Source: DATKSG01 sp035531775 (GTDB lineage: Bacteria > Actinomycetota > Acidimicrobiia > Acidimicrobiales > UBA8190). Taken from it: a stretch of 36,591 nt of DNA. The DNA lies in assembly GCA_035531775.1 (NCBI GenBank), contig DATKSG010000019.1, positions 1 through 36,591 of the forward strand, in the 5' to 3' direction. The notes under the pieces are model-generated. The model was not told the DNA's origin. It saw nothing but the letters and a program-made list of their open reading frames with translations, and made no database searches. This document shows, one piece after another, positions 23,044 through 30,257 of this stretch; the first letter of the stretch is position 1; every line of letters starts with the position of its first letter. Both the position numbers and the translations under genes were made by a program.

Positions 23044-23104
23044 GGCTCGAACCTCCAACATCCGGCTCCAAAGGCCGGCGTTCTGCCGATTGAACTACCC
23101 GCCA
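23029..23104 (-). tRNA. trnQ: tRNA-Gln (anticodon TTG), CCA encoded
   Basis: On the minus strand the acceptor arms TGGCGGG and CCCGCCA pair fully. The D-arm follows (AGTTCAATCGGCAGAAC). The anticodon stem CCGGC/GCCGG holds loop CTTTGGA with anticodon TTG. The T-arm is GGAGG-TTCGAGC-CCTCC. The discriminator G is followed by an encoded CCA (23029-23031). Without the CCA the gene is 73 bases. A TAGCCT -10 box on the same strand at 23142-23137 lies about 32 bases upstream. Confidence 0.95.
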
Positions 23105-23136
23105 CCGGTGAGCCGGGGCTCTTCGCAGCCTGGCCA

Positions 23137-23142
23137 GGCTAC
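23137..23142 (-). promoter_or_regulatory. -10 box of tRNA-Gln (TAGCCT)
   Basis: TAGCCT on the minus strand, about 32 bases before the mature 5' end of the tRNA. It is immediately downstream of the CCGGCGCCAA element shared with the ychF-bL37 divergent region. Confidence 0.45.
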
Positions 23143-23173
23143 TTGGCGCCGGAGTGCCACCGACCGCTAACCT
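23143..23173 (+). promoter_or_regulatory. Promoter of the bS22 gene with TTGGCGCCGG element
   Basis: TTGGCGCCGG (23143-23152), 13 bases, then GCTAACCT (23166-23173) containing the -10 box TAACCT. The ATG at 23184 follows ten bases later without a Shine-Dalgarno sequence. The same layout precedes the bL37 gene. Confidence 0.55.
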
Positions 23174-23183
23174 GCGCTCAGTC

Positions 23184-23285
23184 ATGGGATCACTGATCAA
23201 GAAGCGCCGCAAGCGCATGCGCAAGAAGAAGCACAAGAAGATGTTGAAGGCCACCCGCTGGCAGCGCCGAGCGGCCGGCAAGTAG
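23184..23285 (+). CDS. Small ribosomal subunit protein bS22 (AURKAIP1/COX24-like)
   Basis: A 33-residue, extremely basic protein that begins MGSLIKKRRKRMRKKKHKK and ends in RWQRRAAGK. It matches the recently described actinobacterial 30S protein bS22 (COX24/AURKAIP1 domain) in length, the MGSxIKKRRKRM start and the KKKHxK core. It should bind rRNA in the small subunit near the decoding region. It is too short for most gene finders. There is no Shine-Dalgarno sequence; a TAACCT -10 box ends ten bases upstream. A strong hairpin follows the stop by nine bases. Confidence 0.9.
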   Translation: MGSLIKKRRKRMRKKKHKKMLKATRWQRRAAGK

Positions 23286-23291
23286 GCGTCG

Positions 23292-24230
23292 CTACACTCC
23301 CGCCCCTTCGGGCGGGAGTGCCGCGTCAGGCCCGGTGGAGCGCTCGGCGCTGAGCGCAGTGGCCGGCACCGTCCTGGTCCAGAGCACCGGGGCGGACCGG
23401 CCGTGGAGCACCAGTGTGCCGCCGTCCGCTGGCGCCACGTCCTCACCGGTGGCCCACGGTGCCGCATCATCACCGGCGTAGACCTCGACGAACCATGCCG
23501 ACCCGCTGCCGGCCAGCGAGGGTGTCGAGCCGGTCATCGCGGCGAAAGCGTCGCGCCACGCGGCCAGGCGCGGTTCAACCACCAGGGCGGCCGCCTCGAG
23601 GTCGTTGCCGCCGTGGTGCGCCGAGGAAATGCCCGAGCCCTGGGCGCCGCCTTCGGCCATGTCGTCCCAAGCACGGTAGACGGTGGCCGTGTCTACGCTG
23701 AGGGGTGGTAGCAGCACCAGGAACCGGCGGTCCTGATAGGGGAGTTGGCTGAGGTGTTCCCCGATGCCTCGCACCCGCGCCCTTCCCCCGGCCACGCAGA
23801 ACGGGACATCGGCGCCGAGCGAAGCGGCCACGTCGAGTTCGGTGCAGCCGGCCCAGCGCAGCACGGCGGCGGCATCGGCCGATCCCCCACCGAGCCCGGC
23901 ACCGAGGGGAATCCGCTTCACGAGGCGGACGGCGGCGCGCCGTCCCACGGCGCCGAGCGCCCGCACCACCAGGTTGTCGGGGCCGGGGCCGAGGTCCCCG
24001 ATGCCGGTGCCCCCCACCACCTCGTCGACCACCTCGACCCCGTGACTGTGGCCGTCGCCGACGCCGAGACGGCAGCTGTCGCCATCGACTTCGCCGTCGA
24101 CTTCGGTGAACTCGAGCAGGTCGGCCACATCGATCGTCACCATCTCGGCGTCGAGCAGGTGGTACCCGTCGGGCCGGCGCCCGGTGACCCGCAGCGACAA
24201 CGTGAGCTTGGCCGGCGCCGTCAGCAGCAT
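23292..24230 (-). CDS. ispE: 4-diphosphocytidyl-2-C-methyl-D-erythritol kinase
   Basis: A GHMP kinase of the MEP (non-mevalonate) isoprenoid pathway that phosphorylates CDP-methylerythritol. It has 312 residues. APAKLTLSLRVTGRRPDGYH at the N-terminus carries the substrate-binding Lys and DGYH motif. IPLGAGLGGGSADAAA is the GHMP ATP-binding loop, and PSLAGSGSAWFVEV is the third GHMP motif. The final 50 residues (APADGGTLVL to the end) are a low-complexity extension. The ATG at 24230 lies seven bases before the rsmA stop ends, giving a 10-base overlap and coupling. GTG 24248 is less likely. Confidence 0.93.
   Translation of the reverse strand: MLLTAPAKLTLSLRVTGRRPDGYHLLDAEMVTIDVADLLEFTEVDGEVDGDSCRLGVGDGHSHGVEVVDEVVGGTGIGDLGPGPDNLVVRALGAVGRRAAVRLVKRIPLGAGLGGGSADAAAVLRWAGCTELDVAASLGADVPFCVAGGRARVRGIGEHLSQLPYQDRRFLVLLPPLSVDTATVYRAWDDMAEGGAQGSGISSAHHGGNDLEAAALVVEPRLAAWRDAFAAMTGSTPSLAGSGSAWFVEVYAGDDAAPWATGEDVAPADGGTLVLHGRSAPVLWTRTVPATALSAERSTGPDAALPPEGAGV
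23295..23320. terminator. Bidirectional terminator between bS22 and ispE
   Basis: A perfect 11-bp stem with arms CACTCCCGCCC and GGGCGGGAGTG around CTTC. It lies just after the bS22 stop and inside the last codons of the convergent ispE gene, so it can end both transcripts. Confidence 0.75.
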
Positions 24231-25072
24231 GCCGCCAGTCTCCCCCACTGCTCGATCGACAACTCCTCGGCGCGGGCGGAGGCGTCGATGCCGGCGTCGT
24301 CGAACGCCTGCTGGCTCACGGTCCCGGCCAGAGAACGCCGCAGCATCTTCCGCCGCTGGGCGAAGCCGGCGCGCACCACGGCGAAGAGCTTGTCAGCGGG
24401 CACGAGGGCGGGGTCCACCGCCACCACCGGTCGACGCTCGAGGAGCACGAGCACCGACTCGACGCGAGGGCGTGGCACGAACACAGTGGCGGGCACCTTT
24501 CCCACCACTCGGCTCACCGCGTGGTACGCCACCTTGACCGATACGGCGCCATAGGCACGGCTACCCGGGGCGGCAGCCAGCCGCTCCCCCACTTCGCGCT
24601 GCACCATGACCAGGAGTGCTTTCACCGACGGCACGTCGTCGAGGACCCGCATTACAAGCGGCACGGCCACGTTGTAAGGGAGGTTGGCCACCATTGACCA
24701 CCCCACTGGCGAGGCGGGCGCCGTGGCGTCCGCCCGGTCCTGCTCCTCGAGCAGGCCGGCCAGGTCCAGGTGCATTGCATCGCCGTGGACGACGCGTACA
24801 CCCAGCGCATCGACGGCCGCGTGCAGAAGCGGCAACAGACGACGGTCGGTCTCCACCGCCACCACCGACGCACCGGTCTCAGCCAAGGCCATGGTCAGCG
24901 ATCCGAGCCCGGCGCCGATCTCCATCACCTTGTCACCCGGAGCGACCCCGGCCAGTCGCGCGATGCGCCGCACCGTGTTGGCATCGGCGACGAAGTTCTG
25001 GCCCAGGGCCCGGCTGGGACGCAACCCGTTCGCCTCGAGAAGCTCGAGGATGTCGCGTCGGGAATGGGTCAC
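24221..25072 (-). CDS. rsmA: 16S rRNA (adenine1518-N6/adenine1519-N6)-dimethyltransferase
   Basis: KsgA/RsmA dimethylates two adjacent adenines in the 3' helix of 16S rRNA during late 30S assembly. The 283-residue protein has RALGQNFVADANTV, the SAM-binding motif VMEIGAGLGSLTMAL, VAVETDRRL, HGDAMHLD and the catalytic motif NLPYNVAVPL. It ends with the FAQRRKMLRRSL helix of the C-terminal domain. The GTG start at 25072 follows GGTGAG. It lies 24 bases after the rlpA-like gene and overlaps ispE, in the order found in mycobacteria. Confidence 0.96.
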   Translation of the reverse strand: MTHSRRDILELLEANGLRPSRALGQNFVADANTVRRIARLAGVAPGDKVMEIGAGLGSLTMALAETGASVVAVETDRRLLPLLHAAVDALGVRVVHGDAMHLDLAGLLEEQDRADATAPASPVGWSMVANLPYNVAVPLVMRVLDDVPSVKALLVMVQREVGERLAAAPGSRAYGAVSVKVAYHAVSRVVGKVPATVFVPRPRVESVLVLLERRPVVAVDPALVPADKLFAVVRAGFAQRRKMLRRSLAGTVSQQAFDDAGIDASARAEELSIEQWGRLAACC

Positions 25073-25096
25073 CTCACCGACCCTGTTCCCGGCGCC

Positions 25097-25711
25097 TCAC
25101 CAGGTGAGGCGCACCTCGATGAGCCCGGTCGACGGATCGGCCAGCTTGGCGAATGTGGCCTCGGCCAGGTCGATGACGCGGCCTGGGCTCCGGGCCTGGC
25201 GGTCGTCCACGGTGCAGGTCACCGAGTCTCCGGTCGACAGGTCGGTGACGGTCACGGTGGTACCGAAGGCCAGGTCGGGGCTGGCGCACGTGCCGGCCGG
25301 CGCCTGGTACCACGACGCCTCTCCGGTCTCCTCGTTGCCGGAGCCGGCCGGCTTGGGCGCCGGCGGCGCCGTGGTCGTAGTGGTGGCACGGGGCGGGGTG
25401 GTGACCGGCGTCGACCGGGCGGCCACCACCGGGTGGGGGGCAACGGTCGTGGTCGTCGTCGATGTCGTGGTGGTGGTTACCGGTGTGCGGTAGTCGGCGG
25501 CCGCCACGATGGGCGCCGCCCACGTGGGCGCCATGCCGGCCGGCACGGCCGCGGCGCGCCGCGCCGTGTCGTGGCGCGACGGTGCCGGGCGCGCCGCTCC
25601 ATCGGCCCGTGACATCGGTGCGCGTGACGCGGCACCTCCGGGACTGCCAAGCAGGAGGAGCGGCACGATCAGCAGGGCCAACACGCAACCCAGGCGAACC
25701 AGTGGCCGCAC
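25097..25711 (-). CDS. rlpA: RlpA-like double-psi beta-barrel cell-wall protein
   Basis: A 204-residue exported protein. The GTG at 25711 gives a clean signal peptide (VRPLVRLGCVLALLIVPLLL). A long Thr/Pro/Ala linker with runs such as TTTTTTSTTTTT follows. The C-terminal RlpA-like double-psi barrel begins at EASWYQAPAGTCASPDLAFG and has TVTVTDLSTGDSVTCTV, DDRQARSPGRVIDLAEATF. RlpA proteins are lytic transglycosylases or septal peptidoglycan binders. The Asp of DxxPxxxGRVIDLS is present. Longer in-frame starts exist (TTG 25825). In mycobacteria this slot holds rpfB, also a peptidoglycan-cleaving exported enzyme. Confidence 0.82.
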   Translation of the reverse strand: MRPLVRLGCVLALLIVPLLLLGSPGGAASRAPMSRADGAARPAPSRHDTARRAAAVPAGMAPTWAAPIVAAADYRTPVTTTTTSTTTTTVAPHPVVAARSTPVTTPPRATTTTTAPPAPKPAGSGNEETGEASWYQAPAGTCASPDLAFGTTVTVTDLSTGDSVTCTVDDRQARSPGRVIDLAEATFAKLADPSTGLIEVRLTW

Positions 25712-25993
25712 CCCCCCGGCGCTGTGTGTCCTCAGGACTCCAACTTTCCTCGGGGGACGGGAATTCGACCGCGTCGGGGTCGTAGTCGAAGCTATGCGAG
25801 CATCGCGTGGGTGGCAATTCGACAAGACCGGGCTGGGCTTGTGTGCAACGAGGTGACTGTTGATCGTGTGGGCAATGATCCAGCGACGCTACGCAACGTG
25901 AGAACGATCTCACTTTTCTCTTCTCGAAAGTGATCGCCCAAATGTCGCCATCTTCTCCAATGGCGCGATTCGCGCGTGTTGTCGTGGCCTCAT
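25712..25993 (-). promoter_or_regulatory. Upstream region and putative long leader of the rlpA-like gene
   Basis: 282 bases without a gene, lower in G+C than its flanks. On the minus strand a TAGCGT box (25891-25886) would start a transcript near 25879, leaving a leader of about 165 bases. A 16-bp palindrome GTGAGA-ACGA-TCTCAC (25898-25913) covers the -35 position. A second inverted repeat, CACTTT (25911-25916) with AAAGTG (25927-25932), shares three bases with it. I do not recognise a known riboswitch. These elements may be an operator with a structured leader (inference). Confidence 0.45.
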
Positions 25994-26818
25994 TCAGCTG
26001 AGCGCGAAGGCAATGTGCGCAGCAATGTTGGAGGCAGTGGCTACGGCCTCTGCCGGCACGCCCTTTACCGCCGCCACAGCCTCACCCACCAGGGAAACCC
26101 AGGCGGGATGGTTGTCCCGGCCACGGTGAGGCACGGGGGCGAGGAACGGGCTGTCGGTCTCCACTAGAAGGCGCTCCAGCGGGCAGAAAGCAACGGCTTG
26201 GCGCACGTCGTCGGCGTGCTTGAACGTCACGATTCCGCTGAAGGAAAGGTAAGCACCCATGTCCAGACACCGGCGCGCTTCGTCCACCCCACCGGTGAAG
26301 CAGTGCATCACGACTCGCTCCGCTTGTTCGACCTCCAAGATGTCGAAGGTCTCATCCCAGGCGCTGCGGGTGTGCACCACCAAGGCGAGGCCGTGCCGTC
26401 GCGCCAATTCGATCTGGGCGGCAAACGCCTGGCGTTGGGCCGGGCGCGGCGAGTGCTCGTAGTGGAAGTCGAGGCCACACTCGCCCACGGCGACGACCAC
26501 CCCGGGCCTGGATTTCACCGCCTCACGCAGCACCACATCCACCTCGTCGACACCGTGGCGCGCCTCATGAGGGTGCAGGCCCACCGTGGCCCACGTATCG
26601 ACCACGGCGCCCGACGACCGAGACCGTTCGACGAAAGCGACTGCTTGGCGCGACGAGTCGGCGTCGGTTCCGATGCAGATGAGGCCACTAACGCCGGCGG
26701 CGGCGGCGGCGGCCAACACGGCCGGCTCGTCGGTGCCATCGGGGCGATAGGCATCCTGGACGTGGCAGTGGGAGTCGATCCATGCCGGAACACCCGGCCC
26801 GACGCCGGCCTCGGTCAC
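25994..26818 (-). CDS. tatD: TatD-family metal-dependent deoxyribonuclease
   Basis: A 274-residue TIM-barrel metal hydrolase with 3'-5' exonuclease activity on DNA/RNA in studied members. The metal site begins WIDSHCHVQ and continues through TVGLHPHEA, AVGECGLDFHYEHSP (the metal Glu), LVVHTRSAWDET, VMHCFTGG and VETDSPFLAPVPHRG. All ligands are present. The GTG at 26818 overlaps the TGA of metG (GTGA), so the two are translationally coupled. metG-tatD adjacency is widespread in bacteria. Confidence 0.95.
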   Translation of the reverse strand: MTEAGVGPGVPAWIDSHCHVQDAYRPDGTDEPAVLAAAAAAGVSGLICIGTDADSSRQAVAFVERSRSSGAVVDTWATVGLHPHEARHGVDEVDVVLREAVKSRPGVVVAVGECGLDFHYEHSPRPAQRQAFAAQIELARRHGLALVVHTRSAWDETFDILEVEQAERVVMHCFTGGVDEARRCLDMGAYLSFSGIVTFKHADDVRQAVAFCPLERLLVETDSPFLAPVPHRGRDNHPAWVSLVGEAVAAVKGVPAEAVATASNIAAHIAFALS

Positions 26819-28401
26819 GACCGGCGTCGGGGGAACAACGGGGTGCCCTTGTCCACGGCCAAATCTCCGGGGTAGCCGCCCCATGTTGCGGCCTCGGGCA
26901 GCTTCTGCTGTTCGGGACGGCCGGGCAGGCCCAGGCGGCGCCAGATCTCGGCACACGTGTCGGGCATGGCCGGCGAGGCCAGCATGGCCACGATGCGTAG
27001 GGCCTCGAGGGCGTTGCCGAGCACACCGTCCACCGCCGGGCCGGGGTCCGCCTTCCACGGCTCGGTCGACTCGAGCTCGGCATTGGTCTCCCGGATGAGG
27101 GTCCAGGTGGCCTCGAGCGCCTCGTGGGGGGCAAAGCGCTCCCAAGCTTCGCCGGCGCGGCGCACCACGGTCGACGCCACCGGGCCCAGACGGCTGTCGG
27201 GCTCGGGCCGCGGCCCTATGCCGCTGCACTTCGATCCCACCACGGTGGCCACCCGCGACATCAGGTTGCCGAGGTTGTTGGCCAGGTCGGCGTTGTAGCG
27301 GGCCGTTATCCCTTCATAGGAGAACTCCCCGTCGGTGCCTAGAGGCGTGTCTCGCAGCAAGTGGTAGCGCACGGCATCGAGCCCGAAGTCGTCGACCAAG
27401 GCCGACGGCACGATCTCGGTCAACTTGATCGGCACGGCGTCGGTCCCCTCCTCGGCCGCTTGATCGGCTGAGGAGGCCGCCTCCTCGGCCGCTTGACGGA
27501 TGCGAGTCTTCGAGAGCCGGGTGCCACCCACCAGCAACCAGCCGTGGACGAAGACGTGGGCCGGTGGGTCGATGCCGGCCGCCATGCACATGGCCGGCCA
27601 CCACACGCAGTGGAAGCGGAGGATCTCCTTGCCGATGAGGTGGTGGACCGACGGCCACCAATCGGCGAAGCGGCGGTCGTCCTCCCCGAACCCGATGGCC
27701 GTGAGGTAGTTGACCAGTGCGTCGTACCAGACGTAGAAGACATGTCGCTCGTCCCAGGGGACCGGGACACCCCAGCGCGTCGATGTACGGGTGATCGAGA
27801 TGTCGTGCAGCCCGCCCTTGATGAAGGCGAGGGCTTCGTTTCGCTTGCTCTCGGGCCGTACCGCGTCGGGGTGCGCTTCGTACCAGGCCATCAGTCGGTC
27901 GGCGAAAGCACTCAGCTTGAAGAAGTAGTTCTCCTCCTCGAGCCACTCGGCCGACCTGAGGTGATCGGGGCAGACGTGCCCTTCGAGCAACTCCGACTCG
28001 TCTTTGTACGCCTCGCAGCCGATGCAGTACCAGCCGCTATAGGTGCCCGAGTCGATGTACCCGTTGTCATAGATGCGCTGCAGGAAGTCGGAAACGGCCC
28101 GATGATGACGCGGCTCCGAGGTCCGTATGAAGTCGTCGTTGGACACATCGAGGCCCTGCCAGGCCTCGATGAAGCGGCGGGCCGTGACGTCGGTCCACTG
28201 CTGGGGGTCGACGCCGTGCTCGTCGGCCGCCTGGGCCACCTTCACGCCGTGCTCGTCGGTGCCGGTGAGGAAGAAGACGTCGTCGCCGATGGCCCGGTGC
28301 CACCGGGCCAGGGCGTCGGCATTGACGGTGCAGTAGGCGTGGCCGACGTGCGGCGCGTCGTTCACGTAGTAGATCGGGGTGGTCACGTAGAAGCGCGGCA
28401 C
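26815..28401 (-). CDS. metG: Methionyl-tRNA synthetase
   Basis: Charges tRNA-Met with methionine. The 528-residue protein has the class I signature PHVGH (17-21, HIGH-type), a knuckle CIGCEAYK...HVCPDH, and the second signature GGTRLSKTR, a variant of KMSKS. The C-terminal anticodon-binding helices include YNADLANNLGNL. Just after RLSKTR comes an Ala/Glu-rich stretch of about 20 residues produced by a 33-bp duplication. The GTG start has a TACGCT box ending six bases upstream, so the message is probably leaderless. It heads the leftward metG-tatD operon. Confidence 0.96.
   Translation of the reverse strand: MPRFYVTTPIYYVNDAPHVGHAYCTVNADALARWHRAIGDDVFFLTGTDEHGVKVAQAADEHGVDPQQWTDVTARRFIEAWQGLDVSNDDFIRTSEPRHHRAVSDFLQRIYDNGYIDSGTYSGWYCIGCEAYKDESELLEGHVCPDHLRSAEWLEEENYFFKLSAFADRLMAWYEAHPDAVRPESKRNEALAFIKGGLHDISITRTSTRWGVPVPWDERHVFYVWYDALVNYLTAIGFGEDDRRFADWWPSVHHLIGKEILRFHCVWWPAMCMAAGIDPPAHVFVHGWLLVGGTRLSKTRIRQAAEEAASSADQAAEEGTDAVPIKLTEIVPSALVDDFGLDAVRYHLLRDTPLGTDGEFSYEGITARYNADLANNLGNLMSRVATVVGSKCSGIGPRPEPDSRLGPVASTVVRRAGEAWERFAPHEALEATWTLIRETNAELESTEPWKADPGPAVDGVLGNALEALRIVAMLASPAMPDTCAEIWRRLGLPGRPEQQKLPEAATWGGYPGDLAVDKGTPLFPRRRS
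27447..27496 (-). repeat. 33-bp duplication after the KMSKS-type motif of metG
   Basis: A 17-bp sequence (27447-27463) recurs exactly at 27480-27496, a period of 33 bases. It encodes two versions of an 11-residue QAAEE unit in the loop following the signature RLSKTR, without changing frame. Confidence 0.8.
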
Positions 28402-28407
28402 CGGCTC

Positions 28408-28413
28408 AGCGTA
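28408..28413 (-). promoter_or_regulatory. -10 box of metG (TACGCT)
   Basis: TACGCT on the minus strand ends six bases before the GTG at 28401. No Shine-Dalgarno sequence lies between. Confidence 0.6.
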
Positions 28414-28464
28414 CCGATCCCCGCCGTGGGCGCCGCCGCCGGGGGCGGCGTGGTAGCTGGCGGG

Positions 28465-29004
28465 CTACCAGTTGGCCACGTGGCAGGCACCATGGCCGGT
28501 GCGTTCCACGTAGCGCTGGTGGTACTGCTCGGCCGGCCAGAAGGTGGTGGCCGGGGTGATCTCGGTGACGATGGTGCGGTGAAACCTGGCCTGGTACTGC
28601 GCCAGCGACGCCGCCGCTTGGCGCTCCTGCTCGGCGTCGTGCACGAACACCGCTGAGCGGTATTGCGTCCCCACGTCCGGTCCCTGGCGGTTGGGGGTAG
28701 TGGGGTCGTGGTGCCGCCAGAAGGCGGCGAGGAGCTCCTCGTAGGAGACCACGGCGGGGTCGAAGGTCACGAGAACGGCCTCGGCGTGGCCGGTGCGGCC
28801 CGAGCACACCTGCTCGTAGGTGGGCGACGGCACCTGGCCGCCGGTGTAGCCCGAAACGGCGTCGTCCACCCCGGGTACCGACAGGAAGAAGTCCTCCACT
28901 CCCCAGAAGCAGCCGGCGGCAAAGGTGGCGATATGCCGGCCGACGGGAACGTCGCCCGGCTCGACGGCCGGGGCCTGGGTCTTGTCCATGGCCGATCCCC
29001 TCAT
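28465..29004 (-). CDS. msrA: Peptide-methionine (S)-S-oxide reductase
   Basis: Repairs oxidised methionine in proteins. The 179-residue protein has the catalytic Cys in ATFAAGCFWGVEDFF (about residue 32) and the conserved GYTGGQVPSPTYEQV, RTGHAEAV and FWRHHDPTTPNRQGPD motifs of MsrA. The final HVANW lacks the extra recycling cysteine often seen near the C-terminus, though CSGRTGH and GHGACH provide other cysteines. The ATG at 29004 overlaps the TGA of rsmI (ATGA). ATG 28989 is in frame. It ends the leftward ychF-DUF192-rsmI-msrA operon. Confidence 0.95.
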   Translation of the reverse strand: MRGSAMDKTQAPAVEPGDVPVGRHIATFAAGCFWGVEDFFLSVPGVDDAVSGYTGGQVPSPTYEQVCSGRTGHAEAVLVTFDPAVVSYEELLAAFWRHHDPTTPNRQGPDVGTQYRSAVFVHDAEQERQAAASLAQYQARFHRTIVTEITPATTFWPAEQYHQRYVERTGHGACHVANW

Positions 29005-29897
29005 GACGTCGTTCCCTCCTGGTCGCTTCGCTGTGCAACCGGGCCGGGCTCGGCCGCATTCCGCCGGTCGGCCAAACCCAGCTCGTACGCCCGACGGCGC
29101 CCCACGCCGAGCTGGACGGCCGCCGCCGAGGCGGCGTCACGCAAGGTGTCACCGGCCTCCACGCGGCGGCGCACGGCGGCCACCACGGCCTCCTCGTCGG
29201 CCTCGGGGACCTCGGGGGCACCGGCCACCACCACCACGATCTCGCCTCGCGCCTGCCCCTCGGCGAACACCATGACCGCCGCGGCCAACGTGCCGCGCCA
29301 GACCTCCTCGTGCACCTTGGTCAACTCGCGGGCCACGGCCACCATCCGGTCCGGCCCGCAGGCCTCGGCCAGCTGCTCCAGGGTCGAGACCAGGCGCGGG
29401 GCGGTCTCGTGGATCACGGTGGTCCGCTCGTCGGCGGCCAGGACCTCGAGTCGGCGCCGGCGCTCCGCCCCCTTGCGGGGCAGGAAGCCTTCGAAGCAGA
29501 AGCGGTCGGTGGCGAGCCCGCTCACCACCAGGGCCATCAGCGCGGCATTGGGCCCGGGCACGGCGCTCACCTCGATGCCGGCCTCGGCCGCTGCCGCCAC
29601 CAGGCGGGCACCGGGGTCGGACACCGCCGGGGTCCCAGCGTCGCTCACCAGGGCCACCGTGGCACCACAGGCCATGCGGTCGATCAGGTCGGCGAGACGC
29701 GCCATCTCGTTGTGCTCGTGGACCGACAGCAGCTTCTGGCCGGTGATGCCGGCGTGCGAGAGCAGCTGCCGGGTGCGACGGGTGTCCTCACAGCACACCA
29801 CGTCGACTCCGGCCAGGACGTCCCTGGCCCTCGGGGACAGGTCGCCGAGGTTGCCGATGGGCGTGGCCACCAGCACCAGGCGCCCGGGCTCGGTCAC
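29001..29897 (-). CDS. rsmI: 16S rRNA (cytidine1402-2'-O)-methyltransferase
   Basis: Methylates the 2'-O of C1402 in 16S rRNA at the decoding centre. The 298-residue protein is of the tetrapyrrole-methylase-like fold. It starts LVLVATPIGNLGDLSPRA, then CEDTRRTRQLLSHAGI, SVHEHNE, ALVSDAGTPAVSDPG and VSAVPGPNAALMAL, all typical of RsmI. The GTG at 29897 overlaps the DUF192 gene's TGA, and its own TGA overlaps the msrA ATG. The last ~60 residues form a helical AAVQLGVGRRRAYELGL domain, as is usual. Confidence 0.95.
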   Translation of the reverse strand: MTEPGRLVLVATPIGNLGDLSPRARDVLAGVDVVCCEDTRRTRQLLSHAGITGQKLLSVHEHNEMARLADLIDRMACGATVALVSDAGTPAVSDPGARLVAAAAEAGIEVSAVPGPNAALMALVVSGLATDRFCFEGFLPRKGAERRRRLEVLAADERTTVIHETAPRLVSTLEQLAEACGPDRMVAVARELTKVHEEVWRGTLAAAVMVFAEGQARGEIVVVVAGAPEVPEADEEAVVAAVRRRVEAGDTLRDAASAAAVQLGVGRRRAYELGLADRRNAAEPGPVAQRSDQEGTTS

Positions 29898-30253
29898 GAG
29901 CCGCCGTGGAGCTCGAGCTGGTCCCCCTGGCGCAAGCCCCAACGCTCGAAGGCACCACTCTCGGCTTCGAGCACGCTGCGCGTGCCGCGCCGGGGTCGCC
30001 CGAAACGCCACGGAGGCAGGTACCCGACGGCGAGGACCCGAAGATCGCTATCGAGATAGGCCACGTCGATGGCGAATCGCATGCCTATGGTGTGCACTGC
30101 ACGGGTACGAGGCAGGTAGAAGGCTCCTTCGTAGCCGCTGCGGCCCAGCAGTCCGCGCATCCTCGCCGCCGTGGAGCGAGCCACCTCGGCGGCGGCCAGC
30201 ACCTCGCCGTCTCGCAGCAACCACCACGGCCCGGCGGGGACGGCCTGGTCCAC
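29894..30253 (-). CDS. DUF192 family protein
   Basis: A 119-residue cytoplasmic protein. RMRGLLGRSGYEGAFYLP, TIGMRFAIDVAYLD, VLAVGYLPPWR and VLEAESGAFERWGLRQGD are the standard DUF192 order (small beta-barrel). The biochemical role is unknown for the family. No signal peptide is seen, although many relatives are exported. The GTG at 30253 lies four bases after the ychF stop, and the gene's stop overlaps rsmI, so it is the second gene of the ychF operon. Confidence 0.88.
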   Translation of the reverse strand: MDQAVPAGPWWLLRDGEVLAAAEVARSTAARMRGLLGRSGYEGAFYLPRTRAVHTIGMRFAIDVAYLDSDLRVLAVGYLPPWRFGRPRRGTRSVLEAESGAFERWGLRQGDQLELHGGS

Positions 30254-30257
30254 CGGC

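Noticed and set aside
25712..25993. c-di-AMP (ydaO) riboswitch before the rlpA-like gene
   Set aside because: I looked for the conserved ydaO motifs on the minus strand and did not find them; a computed covariance search would be needed to be sure.
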